The notes: generated by a model not told the origin, from the letters alone. A stretch of 64,000 bases of DNA from Calidifontimicrobium sp035325925 (GCF_035325925.1 NZ_DAOKZA010000009.1:38753-102752), one strand, 5' to 3'; shown: positions 47,665 through 57,323, numbered from the stretch's first letter. A program made the numbers and translations.

Positions 47665-49355
47665 CGGATATCCGCCGCACCCTGCTGTGGGTGGTGTTCA
47701 CGATGTCGCTCGTCCTGCTGTGGGACGCGTGGAACAAGCACACCGGCCAGCCGTCGATCTTCGGCGGCGCGCCGCCGCGTCCGGCGGTGACCGCCTCGGC
47801 GCCCGAGGGCGGGGCCGCTTCGGCGCCGGGCGTGCCGGCGCCGGCGGCCACGTCGCCCGCGGCATCGCCCGCCGCCGCGCCGGCGGCAGCCGGCGCGCTG
47901 CCGGGCGCGGGCGCGGCGGCGCAGGCGAGCGAGCGCGTCGAAGTGACCACCGACCGGATCAAGGCCACGTTCGACACCAAGGGCGGCGACCTGGTGCGCC
48001 TGGAACTGCTGGCGCACCGCGACCAGGTCGAACCGTCGCGCAACGTCGTGCTGTTCGACCAGAGCAGCCAGCGCGTGTACCTGGCGCAGACCGGCATGAT
48101 CAGCGCGCGCGCCGGCGCCGCGCTGCCGAACCACCTGACGCCGATGACGCTGGTGTCGGGCGAGCGCGAACTGGCCGCGGGCCGCGACAAGCTCGAACTG
48201 CGCTTCGAGACGCCCGACGCGGGCGGCAGCAAGCTGGTGAAGACCTACACGCTCGAGCGCGGCAAGTACACGCTGGGCGTGCGCCACGAGCTGCTCAACA
48301 CCTCGGACGCGCCGATCGAGCCGCAGCTGTACCTGCAACTGGTGCGCGACGGCAACAAGCCGCCGGGCGAGTCGTCGCTGTACTTCACGTTCACCGGGCC
48401 GGCGCTGTACACCGACGCGAACAAGTTCCAGAAGATCGACTTCGGCGACATCGCCAAGGGTGCCAAGCACGACCGCGGTGCCGACGACGGCTGGATCGCG
48501 ATGGTGCAGCACTACTTCGCGTCGGCCTGGCTCGTGCCGCCGGGGCAGGCGCGCGAGTTCCGCACCGCGAAGATCGGCGACAACCTGTACTCGATCGCGA
48601 TGGTGCTGCCGCTGGGCGAGGTCGCGCCGGGCCAGAGCAAGGTGCACGAGGCGACGCTGTTCGCCGGCCCGCAGGAGGAGCGCGAGCTGGCCGCGCTGGC
48701 GCCGGGGCTGGACCTGGTGAAGGACTACGGCTGGTTCACGATCCTGTCCAAGCCGCTGTTCTGGCTGCTGTACGAACTCAACGCGCTGATCGGCAACTGG
48801 GGCTGGGCGATCGTCGCGCTGGTGGTGCTGCTGAAGATCGCGTTCTACTGGCTCAACGCCAGCGCCTACCGCAGCATGGCGAAGATGAAGGCCGTGAACC
48901 CGCGCGTGATGGCAATGCGCGAGCGGCTGAAGGACAAGCCGCAGCTGATGCAGCAGGAGATGATGAAGCTGTACCGCGAGGAGAAGGTCAACCCGCTCGG
49001 CGGGTGCCTGCCGATCCTGGTGCAGATGCCGTTCTTCATCGCGCTGTACTGGGTGCTGCTGTCGAGCGTGGAGATGCGCAACGCGCCGTGGATCGGCTGG
49101 ATCCGCGACCTGTCGGCGATCGACCCGTACTTCATCCTGCCGCTGCTGATGACCGCGTCGACGCTGTTCCAGACCTGGCTGAACCCGACGCCGCCCGACC
49201 CGGTGCAGGCGAAGATGATGTGGATCATGCCGCTGATGTTCAGCGTGATGTTCTTCTTCTTCCCCGCCGGGCTGGTGCTGTACTGGCTGACGAACAACAT
49301 CCTGTCGATCGCACAGCAGTGGTGGATCAACAAGCGCCTGGGCGTGATGAAGTGA
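47661..49355 (+). CDS. yidC: Membrane protein insertase YidC
   Basis: 564 residues, typical of Gram-negative YidC. An N-terminal signal-anchor helix (~6-24), a low-complexity Ala/Pro segment (~45-95), the periplasmic P1 beta-sandwich (~95-345) and the five-helix insertase core (~355-560): NWGWAIVALVVLLKIAFYWLN, the LGGCLPILVQMPFFIALYWVL block and the C-terminal VLYWLTNNILSIAQQW. The hydrophilic-groove Arg is in YRSMAKMK. It inserts membrane proteins alone or with SecYEG. The start overlaps the yidD stop; an intrinsic terminator follows the stop by 25 bp. Confidence 0.97.
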   Translation: MTDIRRTLLWVVFTMSLVLLWDAWNKHTGQPSIFGGAPPRPAVTASAPEGGAASAPGVPAPAATSPAASPAAAPAAAGALPGAGAAAQASERVEVTTDRIKATFDTKGGDLVRLELLAHRDQVEPSRNVVLFDQSSQRVYLAQTGMISARAGAALPNHLTPMTLVSGERELAAGRDKLELRFETPDAGGSKLVKTYTLERGKYTLGVRHELLNTSDAPIEPQLYLQLVRDGNKPPGESSLYFTFTGPALYTDANKFQKIDFGDIAKGAKHDRGADDGWIAMVQHYFASAWLVPPGQAREFRTAKIGDNLYSIAMVLPLGEVAPGQSKVHEATLFAGPQEERELAALAPGLDLVKDYGWFTILSKPLFWLLYELNALIGNWGWAIVALVVLLKIAFYWLNASAYRSMAKMKAVNPRVMAMRERLKDKPQLMQQEMMKLYREEKVNPLGGCLPILVQMPFFIALYWVLLSSVEMRNAPWIGWIRDLSAIDPYFILPLLMTASTLFQTWLNPTPPDPVQAKMMWIMPLMFSVMFFFFPAGLVLYWLTNNILSIAQQWWINKRLGVMK

Positions 49356-49380
49356 TCGCCGCCGCGCGGCGCCGCTGAGA

Positions 49381-49413
49381 CGAAGCCCCGCCCGCGCGGG
49401 GCTTCGTGCTTTT
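49381..49413 (+). terminator. Intrinsic terminator after yidC
   Basis: A perfect 11-bp stem (49381-49391 with 49396-49406) around CCGC, followed by TGCTTTT. It closes the rpmH-yidC operon. Confidence 0.88.
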
Positions 49414-49591
49414 CGGCACGCCATGCCCGGGTCGGGGGGTGCAACGCGGCGCTGCGCCTGCCGACAATGGGGCTGCGGGGCAGACCCGGCAATCGCCGGC
49501 TCGGGAGCGGCAGCCAGCGGCGGCACACGCCGCCCGCGCTCCCCCCGCGCCACACACCCCCCGGCATCGGCGGCGCGACAATGCGCCGCCG

Positions 49592-51013
49592 ATGCTGCCG
49601 CGCCTTTCGGACCCGATCGTCGCCATCGCCACCGCGCCGGGCCGCGGCGCGGTGGGCATCGTGCGCGTGTCAGGGCGCGACCTCGCGCCGCTGATCGACG
49701 CGCTGTGCGCGCGCTCGCTGCGAGCGCGCCACGCGCACCACGGCCCGTTCCTCGACACGCGCGGCCACCCGATCGACCAGGGTCTGGCGCTGCACTTCCC
49801 GGCGCCGGCCAGCTACACCGGCGAGGACGTGCTCGAGCTGCAGGCGCACGGCGGTCCGGTGGTGCTGCAGCTGCTGCTGGCGCGCTGCCTGGAGGCTGCC
49901 GCCGAGACGGACCCCGCCACCGGCCGCGAAAGGCTGCCGGGGCTGCGCGTGGCCCAACCGGGCGAATTCACGCAGCGCGCGTTCCTCAACGGCAAGCTCG
50001 ACCTGGCGCAGGCCGAGGCGGTGGCCGATCTGATCGACGCCAGCACCGAGGCGGCGGCGCGCTCGGCAGGCGAGTCGCTGGCCGGCGCGTTGTCGCGCGA
50101 GGTCGAGACGCTGCGCGAGCGCATCGTGCAGTTGCGCATGCTGGTCGAGGCGACGCTGGACTTCCCGGAGGAGGACATCGACTTCCTGCGCCAGGCCGAC
50201 GCCGACGGTCAGCTGCGCGCGATCGACGACGCGCTGGCCGGCGTGCTCGACCGCGCGCAGCAGGGCGCGCTGCTGCGCGAGGGCATCAAGGTGGTGCTGG
50301 CGGGGCAGCCGAACGTGGGCAAGAGCTCGCTGCTCAACGCGCTGGCCGGCGCCGAACTGGCGATCGTTACGCCGATCCCGGGCACGACGCGCGACAAGGT
50401 GAGCCAGACGATCCAGATCGAGGGCGTGCCGCTGCACGTGATCGACACCGCCGGGCTGCGCGGCGACGCGCAGGTGGCCGACGAGGTCGAGCGCATCGGC
50501 GTGGCGCGCAGCTGGCAGGCCATCGCCGAGGCCGACGCGGTGCTGTTCCTGCACGACCTGACGCGCCGCGGCGAGCCCGCCTACGACGCCGCCGAGGCCG
50601 AGATCGCTGCGCGGCTGGGGCTCGGCGACGCGCAGGCTGCGCCGCGCGTGCTGCACGTGTACAACAAGGTCGACGCGGCGCGCGCGCCGGCGCTGCCGGC
50701 CGACGCGGTCGTGCTGTCGGCACGGCGCGGCGACGGGCTCGACGCGCTGCGCCGCGCGCTGCTCGAGCGCGTGGGCTGGCACGCGGTGCCCGAGGGGCGT
50801 TTCATCGCGCGCGCGCGCCACGTGCACGCGCTGCGCCGCACCGCGGCGCACCTGGCGCGCGCCGGCGAGCACCTGCGCAGCGCCGACCCGGCGCTGGACC
50901 TGTTCGCCGAGGAACTGCGGCTGGCGCACGAGGCGCTGGGCGAGATCACCGGGCGCATGACCGCCGACGAACTGCTCGGGGAGATCTTCAGCCGGTTCTG
51001 CATAGGCAAGTGA
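49592..51013 (+). CDS. mnmE: tRNA modification GTPase MnmE (TrmE)
   Basis: 473 residues. The N-terminal folate-binding domain begins DPIVAIATAPGRGAVGIVRVSG; the helical domain carries FLNGKLDLAQAEAVADLIDA; the inserted G domain shows G1 GQPNVGKSSLLNAL, G2 GTTRD, G3 DTAGLR and a G4-like NKVD; the C-terminus ends FCIGK with the family-conserved Cys. With MnmG it installs the 5-(carboxymethyl)aminomethyl group at U34 of certain tRNAs. The ATG chosen is directly before the conserved domain, and a GACAAT hexamer ~15 bp upstream may be a -10 box. The gene order after yidC is conserved in proteobacteria. Confidence 0.96.
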   Translation: MLPRLSDPIVAIATAPGRGAVGIVRVSGRDLAPLIDALCARSLRARHAHHGPFLDTRGHPIDQGLALHFPAPASYTGEDVLELQAHGGPVVLQLLLARCLEAAAETDPATGRERLPGLRVAQPGEFTQRAFLNGKLDLAQAEAVADLIDASTEAAARSAGESLAGALSREVETLRERIVQLRMLVEATLDFPEEDIDFLRQADADGQLRAIDDALAGVLDRAQQGALLREGIKVVLAGQPNVGKSSLLNALAGAELAIVTPIPGTTRDKVSQTIQIEGVPLHVIDTAGLRGDAQVADEVERIGVARSWQAIAEADAVLFLHDLTRRGEPAYDAAEAEIAARLGLGDAQAAPRVLHVYNKVDAARAPALPADAVVLSARRGDGLDALRRALLERVGWHAVPEGRFIARARHVHALRRTAAHLARAGEHLRSADPALDLFAEELRLAHEALGEITGRMTADELLGEIFSRFCIGK

Positions 51014-51056
51014 ACCACCGCGCCGCCGTTAGCATCGCGCAAACGCAGGAGTGACG

Positions 51057-51536
51057 ATGAATCGAACGGGCCGAGGATGGTCGGGATGGTGCGCGGTGAT
51101 AGCGGCGGCAGCGTTGCTGGGCGGCTGCGGCATCACCGGCTTCGAGTGGATCAACCGCCAGCCGGCACAGGAGCTCGCGCGGCAGGCACAGCCCGAGGGC
51201 ACGCTGTACAGCGGCTGGCGCGTGTTCCAGCAGCGTTGCGCCGCCTGCCACGGCGCCCCCGCCACCGGCGGCGAGCGCGCGCCCGACCTGCTGCCGCGCG
51301 TGCGCGAACTCGGGCCGCAACGTTTCGTCGACCTGGTGCTGCGCCGCTACGACTGGGACCTGCCCGGCGGCGCGCGCGACACGCGCGCCGACGAGGTGCT
51401 GACGCGCGCGAAGGGCGCGGTGTCGATGCCGGCGTGGCAGGGCGAGCCGGTGGTCAGCGCGCACATCATGGACCTGTACGCCTACCTGTCGGCGCGCGCC
51501 GAAGGCCGGCAGGGGCCGGGGCGGCCGGCGCCGTAG
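51057..51536 (+). CDS. Lipoprotein c-type cytochrome
   Basis: 159 residues. A signal sequence ends in the lipobox LLGGC (Cys24), so the protein is lipid-anchored. A single heme c motif CAACH is at Cys61-Cys64-His65, and a plausible axial Met is in VSMPAWQG near residue 123. The fold is a class I-type mono-heme cytochrome of the cytochrome_CBB3/c family, probably an electron carrier at the periplasmic face. CAGGAG five bases before the ATG supports this start over a GTG two codons earlier. It follows mnmE by 43 bp and converges on apt; no oxidase or dehydrogenase partner is near. Confidence 0.88.
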   Translation: MNRTGRGWSGWCAVIAAAALLGGCGITGFEWINRQPAQELARQAQPEGTLYSGWRVFQQRCAACHGAPATGGERAPDLLPRVRELGPQRFVDLVLRRYDWDLPGGARDTRADEVLTRAKGAVSMPAWQGEPVVSAHIMDLYAYLSARAEGRQGPGRPAP

Positions 51537-51566
51537 CCGGCGTGCGCGGCGCCCGCGCCGCGGCGT

Positions 51567-52106
51567 TCAGTGCCCGGCGAAGTCGACCAGCGTGAACACC
51601 GCCAGCCCGGCCTCGCGCAGCCGGCGCGAGCCGCCGAGTTCGGGCAGGTCGACGATCGCGGCGCCTTCGACGACCTGCGCGCCGAGCCGCTCGAGCAGGC
51701 GCTTGCCCGCGCCCATCGTGCCGCCGGTGGCGATCAGGTCGTCGATCAGCACGACGCGGTCGCCGGGTTTCACGGCGTCGGTGTGCATCTCGACGGTGGC
51801 GTTGCCGTACTCGAGCTCGTAGGTCTCGGCGACGGTGTCGAACGGCAGCTTGCCCTTCTTTCGGATCGGCACGAAGCCGACGTTCAGCTCGTAGGCGAGC
51901 ACCGAGCCGATGATGAAGCCGCGCGCGTCGAGCCCGGCGACGGCGTCCGGGCGGGCGTCGAAGTAGCGGTGCACGAACTGGTCGATGAGCACGCGGAACA
52001 CGCGCGGGCTCGACAGCAGCGGCGTGATGTCGCGGAACATCACGCCCGGCTCGGGCCAGTCGGGCACCGTGCGGATCGTGCGCTTGATCAGTTCGAGCGG
52101 CTCCAT
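51567..52106 (-). CDS. apt: Adenine phosphoribosyltransferase
   Basis: 179 residues, the family length. The PRPP-binding motif VVLIDDLIATGGTMGAGKRLL and the adenine-site region GLDARGFIIGSVLAYEL are intact, as is the N-terminal IRTVPDWPEPGVMFRDITPLL. It salvages adenine to AMP using PRPP. It lies just downstream of the frameshifted phosphatase gene on the same strand (37 bp from that gene's stop) and converges with the cytochrome gene (30 bp). Confidence 0.96.
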   Translation of the reverse strand: MEPLELIKRTIRTVPDWPEPGVMFRDITPLLSSPRVFRVLIDQFVHRYFDARPDAVAGLDARGFIIGSVLAYELNVGFVPIRKKGKLPFDTVAETYELEYGNATVEMHTDAVKPGDRVVLIDDLIATGGTMGAGKRLLERLGAQVVEGAAIVDLPELGGSRRLREAGLAVFTLVDFAGH

Positions 52107-52143
52107 CGCGGGGGCGATGATAGGGCCCGCGCCGACGCCGGCT

Positions 52144-52732
52144 TCAACCCGGGTTGAGCCGCCCGAGCACCGACGCGCGCGGGCCGTCGCCGCGCAGCAG
52201 CAGGCCCTCGGCCGACGCGGTCGAGGTGCCGGCGAGGTCCGACAGCACGAACTGGTGCGTGACCCAGACCTCGAGCCGCCCCGCCGGCAGCGCGGCCAGC
52301 GCGGCGCGCAATTCGCCCAGCCGCCGCGCGGGTGGCCTCGTCGGCCTGACGCGGCGACGCCAGCGCATCCCACGCGTCGGCCGCACCGAAGGCCAGTATC
52401 GCGGTGTCGAGGCAGCGGCACCACGGGCTCGAGCGCACCGCCGCCGGCACCAGCGCGTGGCGGCGGAACCACGCGCCGATGCGCCGCGCCTGCGCGCGGC
52501 CCTCGTCGTTCAGGTTGCGCTGCGTCGAGCAGTCGCCGACGCGGAACTGCGGCGGGTCGAAGGTGCCCGGCGCCAGCGCGTGGCGGAACGCGACGACGAG
52601 GCCACCGTCGCGCAGCAGCGGCAACAGCGATTCGGCGGCCGCGCCGGCGACGCCGGCCAGCGGCAATGCCAGCGCCGCGGCCAGCGCCTGCCGGCGCGAG
52701 GGTCCCGGTTCAGGCCACCGGCTCGAACGCAT
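52144..52732 (-). pseudogene. Histidine phosphatase family protein, frameshifted
   Basis: Two reading frames together give one phosphoglycerate-mutase-like protein of ~195 residues. The first frame runs from ATG 52732 with a twin-arginine-like exported N-terminus (SRRQALAAALALPLAG), the catalytic VVAFRHALAPG and VRSSPWCRCLDTA, then loses similarity after ASPRQADEATR. The second frame carries the missing rest: RRLGELRAALAALPAG, VWVTHQFVLSDLAGT with the second catalytic His, ending GRLNPG at 52144. The switch is near 52320-52345; removing one base there restores a single frame. It is either a true inactivating mutation or a sequencing error in a GC run. It starts inside the 3' end of the MBL gene (23 bp overlap). 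Confidence 0.8.
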
Positions 52733-53675
52733 AGCCGTTGCCCGCTGGCGTCTTGCGGCCGAACGCCGGGAACGGGAAGTGGAAGCCGCCGACCAGCGCG
52801 TTGCTCGCGGCGACGCGTGCGAGCATCTCGCGGCGCACCTTGCGCGCGGCCTCGGCGTCCATGTCGAACTGCACGGCCCAGTCGGGGTTGCGCGCGAACA
52901 GCGTCGGCACGTTGGTCAGGTCGGCGAGGTAGGTGAACACCTGGCCCGCGGAAGTCGCCTCGAACAGCGTGTGGCCCGGCGTGTGGCCGAACGCGACGAT
53001 CGACGCGATGCCCGGCAGCACGGTGCGGCCGGGCTCGAACACCACCAGCTTGTCGGCGGGCATGTCGGCGAACACGCGGCGCGCGCCCTGGAACGCGCCC
53101 TTCAGGCCCTCGGGGGCCGCGGCCATCTTCGCGTCGTCCATCCAGTACGCGTGCTCGACCGACGGCACGTGCACCTTCGCGTTCGGGAAGGTCCAGCTGC
53201 CGTCGCGCTTGCGCAGGCCGTTGATGTGGTCGCCGTGGTAGTGGCTGATCAGCACCTGCGTGATGTCGCCCGGCTGCAGGCCGGCGGCGGCGAGGTTGGC
53301 GACGAACTTGCCCGCGGTCGGCGGCGCGAACTCGCCCAGCCCGGTGTCGATCAGGATGCGTTCGCTGCCGCGCACGACGACGAAGGGCGTGAACGGGATG
53401 TCGATGTAGTCGGTCGACAGGTTCTGCGACGCGAGCATGGCCTTGACCTCGCCGATCGGCGCGTTGCGCACGAATTCCTCGCCCAGCGGCCGGCGCGCGA
53501 CGCCGTCGTTGACGGCGATGATCTCCATGTCGCCCACCTTCTGGCGCGCGAAGCCCGGGTCCGGCAACGTCGGCGTACCCAGGTTCGGCGCGTTCTGCGC
53601 CCACGACGGAACGAACGTGGTGACCGACCAGGCGGCCATCGCGGCGCCGGTGGCGAGGAACTGTCGGCGGTGCAT
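52710..53675 (-). CDS. Tat-exported MBL-fold hydrolase
   Basis: 321 residues. The N-terminus HRRQFLATGAAMAAWSVTTFVPSWAQ is a twin-arginine-type signal peptide, suggesting folded, metal-loaded export to the periplasm. The metal motif SHYHGDHING (HxHxDH) is complete, and further ligands are in FGHTPGHTLF and the later Asp/His regions. This resembles the AHL-lactonase/quorum-quenching-like or alkylsulfatase-like MBL groups, with unknown substrate. The start was chosen so that the signal peptide is N-terminal; GGAGAG lies before it. The downstream phosphatase gene overlaps its end by 23 bp. It is divergent from rsmE across 171 bp. Confidence 0.87.
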   Translation of the reverse strand: MHRRQFLATGAAMAAWSVTTFVPSWAQNAPNLGTPTLPDPGFARQKVGDMEIIAVNDGVARRPLGEEFVRNAPIGEVKAMLASQNLSTDYIDIPFTPFVVVRGSERILIDTGLGEFAPPTAGKFVANLAAAGLQPGDITQVLISHYHGDHINGLRKRDGSWTFPNAKVHVPSVEHAYWMDDAKMAAAPEGLKGAFQGARRVFADMPADKLVVFEPGRTVLPGIASIVAFGHTPGHTLFEATSAGQVFTYLADLTNVPTLFARNPDWAVQFDMDAEAARKVRREMLARVAASNALVGGFHFPFPAFGRKTPAGNGYAFEPVA

Positions 53676-53846
53676 GATCGAGACTCTCCGGGTTGATGTT
53701 GAACGACTCCGTATAGATCTTCGCCCGATCGACGCCGGGCCGGCTGTCGGGGCGCCGATGTCCGGCCGTCGCACGGGGTCTTCGCCGGGTTGCATCCGGG
53801 CCGTCGCGCCGCGGCGGCGTCAGCCGAGTGCGGCACACTGCGCGGC

Positions 53847-54584
53847 GTGCCGACCCCGCGCGTGCATCTGAACGCCCCCCTGGCCGCTGGTTCCTCGCTG
53901 GCGCTGCCCGGCGCCGCGGCGCGCCACGTGCAGGTGCTGCGCCTGCAGCCGGGCGACGCACTGACGCTGTTCGACGGCCGCGGCGGCGAGTGGAACGCGA
54001 AGGTGGCCTCGATCGGGCGATCGCAGGTCACGGTCGAAGTGATCGCTCACCATGGAATCGAGCGCGAACTGGCGCGCAAGGTGACCCTGGCGCTGGGCAT
54101 GCCGGCGAACGACCGCATGGACCTGCTGGTCGAGAAGGCGAGCGAGCTGGGCGCGGCGGCGCTGCAGCCGCTGGTCACCGCACGATCGGTGCTGCGCCCG
54201 ACGGGCGAGCGCGCCGAACGCCGGCGCGCGCACTGGCAGGCGGTCGCGGTGGCGGCCTGCGAGCAGTGCGGGCGCAACCGGGTGCCCGAGGTGGCGCCGG
54301 TGCGTGCGCTGCGCGACTGGCTGCGCGACCAGCCGGAGCCCGCCGCCGACGAGGCGCGCCTGCTGCTGGGCTTCGCGCCCGACGCGCGCACGCTGCCGCG
54401 CACCGCCGCGCACGCGAAGCGCCTGGTGCTGCTCAGCGGCCCCGAGGGTGGGCTGGCCGCCGACGAAGACCACGCCGCGCGCGAGCGCGGCTTCGTGCCG
54501 GTGACGCTCGGCGCGCGCGTGCTGCGTGCCGACACGGCGCCGCTGGCCGCGCTGGCGTGGCTGGCGCTGCGGGACCCCGCATGA
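53847..54584 (+). CDS. rsmE: 16S rRNA (uracil1498-N3)-methyltransferase RsmE
   Basis: 245 residues from a GTG start. The N-terminal PUA-like domain (HLNAPLAAGSSLALPGAAARHVQVLRLQPGD) is followed by the SPOUT knot domain: LALGMPANDRMDLLVEKASELG, ARSVLRP, the VAACEQCGRNRVPEV block and the SAM-binding LLSGPEGGLAADED with LGARVLRADTAPLAAL. It methylates U1498 of 16S rRNA. GTG was chosen because conserved residues begin two codons later. Its stop overlaps the ATG of the following MFS gene (ATGA), so the two are translationally coupled. Confidence 0.95.
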   Translation: MPTPRVHLNAPLAAGSSLALPGAAARHVQVLRLQPGDALTLFDGRGGEWNAKVASIGRSQVTVEVIAHHGIERELARKVTLALGMPANDRMDLLVEKASELGAAALQPLVTARSVLRPTGERAERRRAHWQAVAVAACEQCGRNRVPEVAPVRALRDWLRDQPEPAADEARLLLGFAPDARTLPRTAAHAKRLVLLSGPEGGLAADEDHAARERGFVPVTLGARVLRADTAPLAALAWLALRDPA

Positions 54585-55762
54585 ACCGACACCTGCTGCT
54601 GCTGACGCTGGCCCAGGGGCTGTACCTGACGAACAACGTCGCCTTCATCGCGATCAACGGCCTCGTCGGCCTGGCGCTGGCGCCAGTGGCGTGGATGGCG
54701 ACGCTGCCGGTGACCGGCTACGTCGCCGGCGGCGCGCTGGCCACCGGGCTGGTCGCGCGCAGCCAGCGCCGCTTCGGGCGGCGTGGGTCGTTCCAGCTCG
54801 GGCTGGTCGTCGCCTTCGTCTCGGCGGCGCTGTGCGCCTACGCGGCGACGACGCGCAACTTCTGGCTGCTCACCGCGGCGACGATGCTGGCCGGCTTCTA
54901 CAACGCCAACGGCATGCTGTACCGGTTCGCCGCCGCCGAACTGGTGGGGCCGGCGTACAAGGAGAAGGCCATCTCGTGGGTGCTGGCCGGCGGCATCCTC
55001 GGCGCCGTGGTCGGCCCCAATCTCGCCAGCGCGACGCGCGAGTGGTTCGTGCAGCCGTTCGCCGGCGTCTACGTCGCTCTGATGGGGGTCGCGGTGCTCG
55101 GGCTCGCCGTGATCTCGCTGGTGCGCTTCCCGCCGCTGCCGGGCGCCGGAAGCGGCGCGCCGCAGGGGCGGACGCTGCGCGAGATCGCGCGCCAGCCGGT
55201 GTTCATCGTCGCGGTGGCGGCGTGCGCGCTGGGCTACGGCGTCATGAACCTGCTGATGGCGGCCACGCCGATCGCGATGGCGCAGTGCGCGCACCCGTTC
55301 TCGGCGGCGGCGCTGGTGCTCGAGTGGCACGTGCTGGGCATGTACGTGCCGAGCTTCTTCACCGGCAGCCTGGTCAGGCGTCTCGGCGCGCTGCCGGTCA
55401 TGGCCGTCGGGCTGGCGCTGAACGTCGTGTGCGTGGCGATCGCGCTGTCGGGCGTCGAGCTGATGCACTTTCTCGCCGCGCTGTTCGCGCTCGGCGTGGG
55501 CTGGAACTTCCTGTTCATCGGCGGCACGACGCTGGCCACCGAGGCGTACCGCCCCGAGGAGCGCACCACCGCGCAGGCCGGCGTCGACTTCTGGGTCTAC
55601 GCGACGATGACGCTGACCTCGTTCGGTTCGGGCGCGCTGGTCACCACCGGCGGCTGGACCTTCATGAACATCGGCACGCTGGTGCCGCTGACGCTGCTGG
55701 CCGCCGCGCTCGTCTGGCTGGCGTGGCTGCGCCGGCGCGCCGGTCGTGCGCTGGCGGCCTGA
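54581..55762 (+). CDS. MFS transporter
   Basis: 393 residues with twelve membrane segments. The loop motif is SQRRFGRRGSFQLGL, and helix 1 begins within six residues of the start. The family looks like the YfkF/MFS group that is common beside housekeeping genes in Betaproteobacteria; no substrate can be assigned. The ATG overlaps the rsmE stop, implying coupled translation. An amidase gene follows 19 bp later on the same strand and may share the transcript. Confidence 0.88.
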   Translation: MNRHLLLLTLAQGLYLTNNVAFIAINGLVGLALAPVAWMATLPVTGYVAGGALATGLVARSQRRFGRRGSFQLGLVVAFVSAALCAYAATTRNFWLLTAATMLAGFYNANGMLYRFAAAELVGPAYKEKAISWVLAGGILGAVVGPNLASATREWFVQPFAGVYVALMGVAVLGLAVISLVRFPPLPGAGSGAPQGRTLREIARQPVFIVAVAACALGYGVMNLLMAATPIAMAQCAHPFSAAALVLEWHVLGMYVPSFFTGSLVRRLGALPVMAVGLALNVVCVAIALSGVELMHFLAALFALGVGWNFLFIGGTTLATEAYRPEERTTAQAGVDFWVYATMTLTSFGSGALVTTGGWTFMNIGTLVPLTLLAAALVWLAWLRRRAGRALAA

Positions 55763-55781
55763 CCGCGGACGGAGGGTCGCG

Positions 55782-57284
55782 ATGCGGCACGACGAGTACC
55801 TGGCCCACGACGCCACCGCGCTGGTGGCCGCCGTCGCGCGCGGCGACGTGCGCGCCGGCGATCTGCTCGAACTGGCGCTGGCGCAACTCGCGCGCGTGCA
55901 GCCGCGCATCAACGCGGTGACGCGGCTGCTCGACGTCCAGGCGCGTGCGCAGATCGAACGCGGCGTGGCCGGGCCGCTGGCCGGCGTGCCGCTGCTGATC
56001 AAGGACGGCATCCAGGACTACGCGGGCGTGGCCACCGGCTACGGCAGCCGCGCGATGCAGCGCATCGTGCCGCGCGGGCACTCTGCGATCGTGCGCCGGC
56101 TGCTCGGCGCCGGCGCGGTGATCTTCGGCAAGACCAGCCTGCCCGAGTTCGGGCTCAAGGGGGTCACCGACCCGGCCGCGCACGGGCGCTGCAGCAACCC
56201 CTGGGACCTCGGCCGCACCCCCGGCGGCTCGAGCGGCGGCTCGGCGGCGGCCGTCGCCGCGGGCGTGCTGCCGATGGCCACCGGCAACGACGGCGGTGGC
56301 TCGCTGCGCATCCCGGCGGCGTGCTGCGGGTTGTTCGCGCTGAAGCCTTCGCGCGGGCGTGTGTCGGTCGGGCCGGCGCAGGGCGAGGCCTGGTTCGGCG
56401 CCAACGTCGACGGCGTGATCTCGCGCAGCGTGCGCGACAGCGCGCTCGCGCTCGACGTGCTCGCGGGGCCCGAGCCGGGCGACCCGTACGTCGTCGCGCC
56501 GCCGCCGGCGCCCTACGTCGAGCTGGCGCGGCGCGAGCCGCCGCGGCTGCGCATCGCGTATTCGACCGCGAGTCCGATCGGCACGCCGGTGCACGCGCAG
56601 GCGGTGGCCGCGGTGCGCCAGGCCGCGGCGCTGCTGCAGCGGCTCGGCCACGAGGTCGACGAGGCGGCACCGGCGATCGACGGCGCGGCACTCGCCAGCG
56701 ACTACCTGCACGTGTACTTCGGCGCCGTGCCGGCGGTGCTGCGCTGGGCGCGCTCGCGCGGCGCGCGCGACGACGAGTTCGAGCCGCTGACGCGGGTGCT
56801 CGGCGCGCTCGGCGAAGGTGTGTCGGCCGGCACGCTGACGACCCACCTGATGCGCTGGAACGCGCACGCGCGCGCGCTCGGCGCGTTCCACCAGCGCCAC
56901 GACCTGTGGCTGACACCCACGCTGGCCGGCCCGCCGATCGCGCACGGCACCGGCGACCCGCCGCCGGCGCAGGTCGCCGCGCTGATGGCGCTCGTGCGCA
57001 CCGGGCTGCTGCGGCGCCTGGCCGGCAGCGTGCTGCTGCGCCGGGCGATCGACCGCATCGCACGCGAGAACCTGACGCACGTGCCGTTCACGCAGATCGC
57101 GAACCTGGCCGGCGTGCCGGCGATGAGCGTGCCGCTGCACTGGACTGCCGACGGACTGCCGCTGGGCGTGCAGTTCGTCGCCCCGTTCGGCGGCGAGGCG
57201 CTGCTGCTGCAGCTGGCCGCGCAGCTCGAGGCCGCGCAGCCCTGGTTCGACCACCTGCCATCGATGGCCCGCGCGGCGGGCTGA
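55782..57284 (+). CDS. Amidase signature family hydrolase
   Basis: 500 residues. The amidase signature is complete: catalytic Lys in LLIKDGI (~73), the cis-Ser in the GGSSGGSAAAVAAG loop and the Ser nucleophile region NDGGGSLRIPAACCGLFALKPSRGR. The length fits stand-alone amidases; it is not GatA-like in its C-terminal half, and no gatB or gatC is near. It probably hydrolyses small amides or 6-aminohexanoate-type substrates, but specificity is not readable. GGAGGG precedes the chosen ATG by six bases; an ATG 12 codons earlier overlaps the MFS gene and is less likely. It converges with badR, 39 bp between stops. Confidence 0.9.
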   Translation: MRHDEYLAHDATALVAAVARGDVRAGDLLELALAQLARVQPRINAVTRLLDVQARAQIERGVAGPLAGVPLLIKDGIQDYAGVATGYGSRAMQRIVPRGHSAIVRRLLGAGAVIFGKTSLPEFGLKGVTDPAAHGRCSNPWDLGRTPGGSSGGSAAAVAAGVLPMATGNDGGGSLRIPAACCGLFALKPSRGRVSVGPAQGEAWFGANVDGVISRSVRDSALALDVLAGPEPGDPYVVAPPPAPYVELARREPPRLRIAYSTASPIGTPVHAQAVAAVRQAAALLQRLGHEVDEAAPAIDGAALASDYLHVYFGAVPAVLRWARSRGARDDEFEPLTRVLGALGEGVSAGTLTTHLMRWNAHARALGAFHQRHDLWLTPTLAGPPIAHGTGDPPPAQVAALMALVRTGLLRRLAGSVLLRRAIDRIARENLTHVPFTQIANLAGVPAMSVPLHWTADGLPLGVQFVAPFGGEALLLQLAAQLEAAQPWFDHLPSMARAAG

Positions 57285-57323
57285 GCCGCGGCGGCGCGAC
57301 GCGCCGCAGCGCGGGTGCGCCGG

